A stretch of 38,198 nt of DNA, from positions 1-38,198 of the forward strand of contig JABANP010000505.1 of assembly GCA_013115135.1 (NCBI GenBank), read 5' to 3'. Made by a program: the position numbers and the translations under genes. The stretch is from Perkinsus olseni (Eukaryota > Perkinsozoa > Perkinsida > Perkinsidae). A model generated the notes under the pieces. It was not told the origin of the DNA and did not search any database. It saw only the letters and a program-made list of their open reading frames with translations. This document shows positions 34,615 to 38,198 of the stretch, in pieces (position 1 is the stretch's first letter; each line of letters opens with the position of its first letter).

Positions 34615-35779
34615 CGATGATGATATAAGTTGTGTAAGTGTTCGTATAGGGGAGGAAGCTTGATTATGATGATTATGATGATCATGATCATTTCTCATCC
34701 CTCCTCTCGCACATGATGGGTGGTGGTGATGTATACCAGCAATAATATTATCGATTGTATCCTTAGTGGGAGGTAGATTCGATATTATACTTCTCAAACA
34801 TCCAGTATATACATCACCTAACATCATCATCATCAACAGGTATATGATCATCATGACCATGACCATCACAGTGTGACATCATCATGACTAATACCATGAT
34901 CATGACAACACCACCACCACCACCCACCTATTCTTCTCCTTGATGCTGATCTATTATCAACCCCTGCTGCTGTTGATGATGATGATGGTGGCGACACTAT
35001 GAGAGTAATTAGTGCCGATATAACCTAGATTGGAGAACGACAATAATAATAAGCATCGTTATTATTATCGGTAGCGATGAAGGATGATGGTAGTAGTAGT
35101 AGTAACGGTAACAAATAACGAGAGTGGTAACATCATTATTATTACCTTGAGCTTATAAGTATCTTTAAATGTCAATATTATCTTACCAATGCTATTAATG
35201 GCATTGCATTGTACCTTATTATTTGGGCAAGTATGAAAAGATATCAGTAATAGTAGTAATAGTAGTAGTAGTAGTAGTAGTAGTAGTACATCTATGTTTG
35301 AATCCTGTAGCTGCTTCATCAACGACTGACATATCTTCTCCTGCATCACGTCATCAAGTACTGATGTTGATGATGATGTTATGATGTGTGATGATGTATC
35401 GGGAGGGTTATTATTATTCTCACCTGACCATATTCACGCTTATCATCATCATCATTACTGTCATGCCGCCGCAGTTCCCTTTTATCACTAAAACCACCTT
35501 GGGCCGTTGTTGTTAGCAATACTTCATTAACAATATCAGTTGCGGCCATATACCTCCTGTCTTTGTCGTAATTATCCATATCCATCTGACGATAGCAGCA
35601 ACAACAACAACAACCATGAAGCGGTACAAATATAGTAAGAATAATTTGATTATCGTCATTACCAGCAGATTATTGATATTAGATGCATGCAACGCAACAA
35701 GAGATGAAGTCATCGCCTGCTTCCCAACATGTTGTGGTGGTGTTGGCTGCCCAATGGTTGTCGACAATGAGCGCATCAT
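25568..35779 (-). CDS. CAND1: CAND1 (cullin-associated NEDD8-dissociated protein 1) homologue, HEAT-repeat protein, many exons over 10 kb
   Basis: CAND1 wraps unneddylated cullin-RBX1 and exchanges substrate adaptors of SCF-type ubiquitin ligases. Exon 1 (35779 to about 35662) ends HASNINNLL and splices to [20 protein letters not shown] (35585), matching the human ISNLLEKM...DKDFRFMATNDL start. An early exon has [18 protein letters not shown] (35230-35170), like the VQNLAVKCLGPLV repeat. About 33110-32970 reads [18 protein letters not shown], a long acidic loop and DDDSWKV, the CAND1 hallmark (human YLTYDPNYNYDDEDE to SWKVRRAA). Near the end, [18 protein letters not shown] and [10 protein letters not shown] (26585-26500) match [22 protein letters not shown]. 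The last exons ([31 protein letters not shown] at 25855) match the C-terminal helices. Exons are short and alternate with microsatellite-rich introns. Poly-Gln, poly-Ser and poly-Asp inserts lie inside HEAT repeats. Exact joins between 26.6 and 32.9 kb are not worked out. Confidence 0.85.
27152..27189. repeat. (ATC)n microsatellite, poly-Asp coding on minus strand
   Basis: About twelve ATC triplets. On the minus strand the frame through it reads an Asp run, probably within or next to a CAND1 exon. Confidence 0.9.
28192..28227. repeat. (ATG)12 microsatellite
   Basis: Twelve perfect ATG triplets inside the CAND1 gene region, minus-strand reading Ile or His depending on frame. Either intron or a variable loop. 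Confidence 0.95.
29811..29840. repeat. (GTT)10 microsatellite
   Basis: Ten GTT triplets followed by an ATT run in the CAND1 region. It has stops in useful frames on the minus side beyond the run, so it is most likely intronic. Confidence 0.9.
32434..32475. repeat. (TGA)14 microsatellite
   Basis: Fourteen TGA/ATG triplets in the CAND1 region, near a (CAG)n-rich block at 32514-32556. Confidence 0.95.
33531..33566 (-). repeat. (TTG)12 microsatellite coding a Gln run in CAND1
   Basis: Twelve TTG triplets. On the minus strand the surrounding frame reads SNDN, then twelve Gln, then EGGGGG, continuous with the HEAT-like [17 protein letters not shown] upstream, so the run is translated. Confidence 0.8.
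33872..33915 (-). repeat. (TGA)n microsatellite coding a Ser run in CAND1
   Basis: About fourteen triplets. The minus-strand frame reads [10 protein letters not shown] followed by a Ser run and then [20 protein letters not shown], inside an open exon. Confidence 0.8.
34576..34614 (-). repeat. (TGA)n microsatellite coding a Ser run in CAND1
   Basis: About twelve triplets. The minus-strand frame reads RTLTQLI, a long Ser run and then QNADNDD, inside an open exon of CAND1. Confidence 0.8.
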
Positions 35780-35965
35780 TGCTGCTGCTGTTGTTGTTAT
35801 AGCACTACCAACAAACTAACGATTAACAGCAATACTCATCCTCATCATCACTCAGAACACAATAGATATTAAGGTCGAGTTTATACCATGTACATCATCA
35901 TCATCATCATCATCATCGTGATGAACACATGATGCTTCTATGTAACTACTCTTCTCCACTGCTTA

Positions 35966-36184
35966 TTACGGTCTATCGAATTGAGTATTCCTCTCAAAGA
36001 ATATCTTGTCTACATGTGTACCACTTGAATAATCATCATCCAACATAATGAATGGTAATCCAATCGCACTTAAAACCCGAATGTTGGGGTACTCGTGGAA
36101 GCCTCTCTGATGTCCAACTACGTCTGTTCGCCTGGCGAACTTTGCCACAAACTTATCACAGGAAGGTGTGTTGTGACGACCCAT
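35966..36184 (-). CDS. small unrecognised protein, 72 residues
   Basis: Complete frame from ATG 36184 to the TAA at 35966. It starts MGRHNTPSCDKFVAKFARRT, continues DVVGHQRGFHEYPNIRVL, SAIGLPFIMLDDDYSSG and ends KIFFERNTQFDRP. It contains no microsatellite-type residue runs, which in this window is a sign of conserved coding sequence. A short hydrophobic stretch (VLSAIGLPFIML) after a basic N-terminal half might be a membrane or mitochondrial feature. It lies about 190 bases upstream of CAND1 on the same strand, with the palindromic region directly upstream of its ATG. I cannot name a family. It could also be the 3' exon of a gene whose upstream part was lost at the composition boundary. Confidence 0.5.
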   Translation of the reverse strand: MGRHNTPSCDKFVAKFARRTDVVGHQRGFHEYPNIRVLSAIGLPFIMLDDDYSSGTHVDKIFFERNTQFDRP

Positions 36185-36236
36185 GTTATGGTATGATTTA
36201 TATCACACCATAACGCTTTCATACCGTATGAAAGCG
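36185..36236. promoter_or_regulatory. two inverted repeats at a composition boundary
   Basis: GTTATGGT at 36185-36192 is complementary to ACCATAAC at 36207-36214. Directly after, CGCTTTCATAC (36214-36224) and GTATGAAAGCG (36226-36236) form an 11-bp perfect palindrome around a single C. They lie just upstream of the minus-strand ATG at 36184 and exactly where the microsatellite-rich sequence ends. They could be operator-like sites, a cruciform, or ends of a mobile element. Confidence 0.5.
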
Positions 36237-37026
36237 CAATGTCGTGTGGACTCGCTGCGCCCTATTGTGTCACGCGCCACGAAATGTGTTCCTGGAGGAC
36301 TCTCACAGTGTTCCCCGGCACGTCTCGTCTCGCGTTTGTGTACGCCACTACATTGCGTATGGAGTTCGCTTGGACTACTTCAGCTCTTCCCTGGGACTTT
36401 CTCTGCTTCGTCCTGAAGCTGGAGATATCCTTGGATTTGGGCTTGCGTACCCTCCTGACTGTCTCCCTGTCTACTTGTGAAGCTTAGTATTACGTTCATC
36501 TAATCGATTTGCTAAGCTTGGATTACAGAGACTTTCGAGTCTTTTGTGGATTCCTCTGCTGAGTTCTTCAGTGGGTTAACACCCTCAAGGACTTTGACTG
36601 CCGCAACCTCTTCTGACTTGGGTTCCTAAGTGACTCGGGAAAGTATCGTCAACGAAGACGCTCACACGCAATTATTCCAGCGCTCACCTCGAAAACATTT
36701 GGCCCGATTGTGGGTGAACCGCAAAAATCTAAGGAGAGTGTAAGTTTTCTAAGGAGGTCTGCAAAGTCTAAGGAAGGCCGCGTCACACCTAAGGAAGTAG
36801 TCGCGCACGCCCAAACGAACCACACGCACATATGTACACTGCAGTCCTGCACACTGCACATATGATACGAGTAATATCAAATTAATTAGCACATATTGAG
36901 CAATTCGGGGCCCAGTCATCAGGGGCCCATCGTGCCATGTTGCGCAAGTAGACCTCAATTAAGGAAGGCAGGGTTGAAGCTGAAGCAGATGAAGTTGAGA
37001 TTCTCCGTAGGGATGATTTTCAAGAA
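36237..37026. other. microsatellite-free region, no firm gene
   Basis: GC-richer sequence. Three overlapping plus-strand frames (36183-36487) and two minus-strand frames (36649-36958) are open but show no domain, and overlapping frames in all phases argue against coding. CTAAGGA recurs at 36729, 36749, 36768 and 36789. The last part (from about 36950) may be an upstream exon of the next gene, as its frame EGRVEAEADEVEILRRDDFQ joins the frame at 37027. Confidence 0.4.
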
Positions 37027-38150
37027 ATGGCGCCGTCGCCGTATTATGGGCCGGTTCTCACACGGCTGAGTTTACCATTTGAGGGCGGAGGCAGATGGCC
37101 TAAAGAGCTGAAGTCTCGACTCCAAACACTCTTCGACACCCGCCTGCAGGAGGCTTACACGAGCAAAAGCACGGAGACGGGAGTATACAAGGTCTACAAG
37201 TGTTGCAGCCACACCGAATGCCCTTTCCGGGTAGTGCAACTCCACGTATAATTGAGACGCGGGATTGTTTGGCTCAGGTCAAAGCCTCCTACTCCCCTCC
37301 TAACACAATCGAAGTATGCACCTCGACCGCAGGACACTCCGAGAACCCTGCCCTCGAATCAAGAAAAAAGGAGTTACCAGTCTACGTGGATAATATCATA
37401 AATGAGTTGATTCCTAGATTCGGGCCGATGAGAGTCTATGCAGAGGTACTCTTTGAGCTGGGGTTTGCTGAGCAGTCAGGGTAGATTGGACTCGAGGATT
37501 CCTGTCCTCAGGTGGAGTCAAAGATTCGTGACACATTCGAAGATCTACTGCGGTCCCTGGCAAACGAGAGTGATGAGCTTCCCCTAGAAACGAGAAGGCG
37601 TGAATTAATGAAAATTCTGGAAAACAGACGGCGTCACTTTCTTAACTCCCAGCAAACCGCCGTCACGGACCTCGACGAGGTAGCGGAGGAGTGTTTGAGG
37701 CTAGGCTTTGTCGAGCTTAACGCGGAGGGTATCGAAACAATATCAAATGACTTGCACAACGCACCGGTGCTCACTCGATTCGAGAGGCCACTGCTGGGGC
37801 ACGCTTTCATATTGGACTCCAGCAGCGCTCGAGAGGCCGGATGCGTGGTGTTGACGTCGCGAGTCGGTCTGGTGACGTGGTTCAATGCTACACATCCAGA
37901 GCAGTCGCCGCTGCTCCGTAAGGAGCTTCGGAGGATCGGCATCACAGTTGGGCTGGACGGTTGCTTCAAGGGGGCCCGCGGAGGACCTTGTATGATAGTG
38001 ATTGGGCCAGTTCACCCAACGCGTAAACCTTCCGTCGGGCCGGAGAATTTTCTCAGGACCGGGTTCTCTGGCACCGGTCCTGGCAGTGATCTGCAAGACC
38101 GAGTTATCCTCGGTGGTCCAGCACATGATGGAGTGGTTTGGAAGAATTGA
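37027..38150 (+). CDS. unrecognised gene with zinc-finger-like N-terminus, possibly transposon-derived (FLYWCH/MULE-like), 3 exons
   Basis: Exon 1 (37027-37230, possibly extending upstream) contains YKVYKCCSHTECPFR. A 46-nt intron (37231-37276) joins in phase to VKASYSPPNTIEVCTSTAGH (37277). The pattern Tyr-x-Cys, CPxR, then a Thr-x-GH motif resembles the WRKY-GCM1/FLYWCH zinc finger found at the N-terminus of Mutator-like transposases. Exon 2 continues LPVYVDNIINELIPRFGPMR. A phase-0 intron (about 37445-37511) leads to VESKIRDTFEDLLRSL, a coiled region, DEVAEECLRLGFVELN, and a C-terminal part with GHAFILDSSS, LVTWFNATHPEQSPLL and LRRIGITVGLDGCFKG, ending at 38150. I see no complete DDE catalytic triad. 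GC-rich codons and absence of repeats differ from all other genes here. The zinc-finger reading is tentative. Confidence 0.45.
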
Positions 38151-38198
38151 GTACAATATTCCACGGTCCGCAACGTCTTCAGATCGAGATGTCGATAA

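Noticed and set aside
36183..36487. Three overlapping plus-strand frames
   Set aside because: Open in all three phases at once with no domain. This reflects low stop-codon density in GC-rich sequence and not coding.
37230..37277. Apparent frameshift or stop in the 37-kb gene
   Set aside because: A GT-AG intron with phase-0 junctions joins CPFR to VKASYSP and restores the zinc-finger-like motif, so no frameshift is needed.
1..38198. CRISPR arrays, bacterial operons, insertion sequences
   Set aside because: The many short repeats are trinucleotide microsatellites or a coding minisatellite without spacers, and the genes are eukaryotic with introns.

Overview
This is nuclear DNA of a eukaryote. 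Nearly every recognisable protein is split by short GT-AG introns (mostly about 30-120 nt). The genes encode eukaryote-only machinery: U2SURP/SR140, BUD13, VMP1, mitochondrial VDAC, TAM41, CAND1 and a Mei2-type RRM protein. Trinucleotide microsatellites (ATG/ATC, GTT/AAC, GTA/TAC, GCA/TGC) run through exons and introns alike, giving Asp, His, Asn, Gln, Ser and Ala runs. The intron style, a Mei2-like protein and a lineage-specific secreted protein with a Thr/Pro-rich linker make me favour a unicellular alveolate, possibly of the Perkinsus/dinoflagellate lineage. That is inference: no rRNA or other taxonomic marker is present.

Layout, left to right. Plus strand: the 3' end of a probable SET-domain methyltransferase gene (1-1181); U2SURP/SR140 (1731-6067); VMP1 (6404-8810); an Aa_trans-family amino acid transporter (9339-11925); an unrecognised intron-containing gene whose second intron holds a tRNA-Thr(CGT) gene (12164-13218); and RNA polymerase subunit RPABC4/POLR2K (13399-13683). 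Minus strand: BUD13 (16303-13988), mitochondrial CDP-DAG synthase TAM41 (18311-16437) and an unknown protein with a Gly/Asp repeat array (19938-18409). Plus strand: VDAC porin (20058-21360). Minus strand: a small secreted protein (22425-21669), a Mei2-like RRM protein (25241-23040), CAND1 spread over about 10 kb (35779-25568) and a 72-residue unknown (36184-35966). The last 2 kb (36.2-38.2 kb) is GC-richer and free of microsatellites. It holds a strong palindrome, a periodic short motif and a plus-strand gene with a zinc-finger-like N-terminus reminiscent of transposon proteins.

The genes are housekeeping and not an operon-like system. Two act in splicing (U2SURP, BUD13), two in mitochondria (VDAC, TAM41), one in transcription, one in autophagy/ER lipid scrambling, one in cullin-ligase exchange and one in transport. 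I found no convincing undescribed multi-gene system. The most unusual items are the nested tRNA gene, a tRNA-like Pol III element near 1.6 kb, a GC-rich structured island at 22.5 kb, the repeat array readable in several frames, and microsatellites sitting on splice sites. Exon joins were worked out by eye from GT-AG sites, reading phase and family similarity. They are firm for VDAC, POLR2K and TAM41 exon 1, good for U2SURP, and only approximate inside CAND1.
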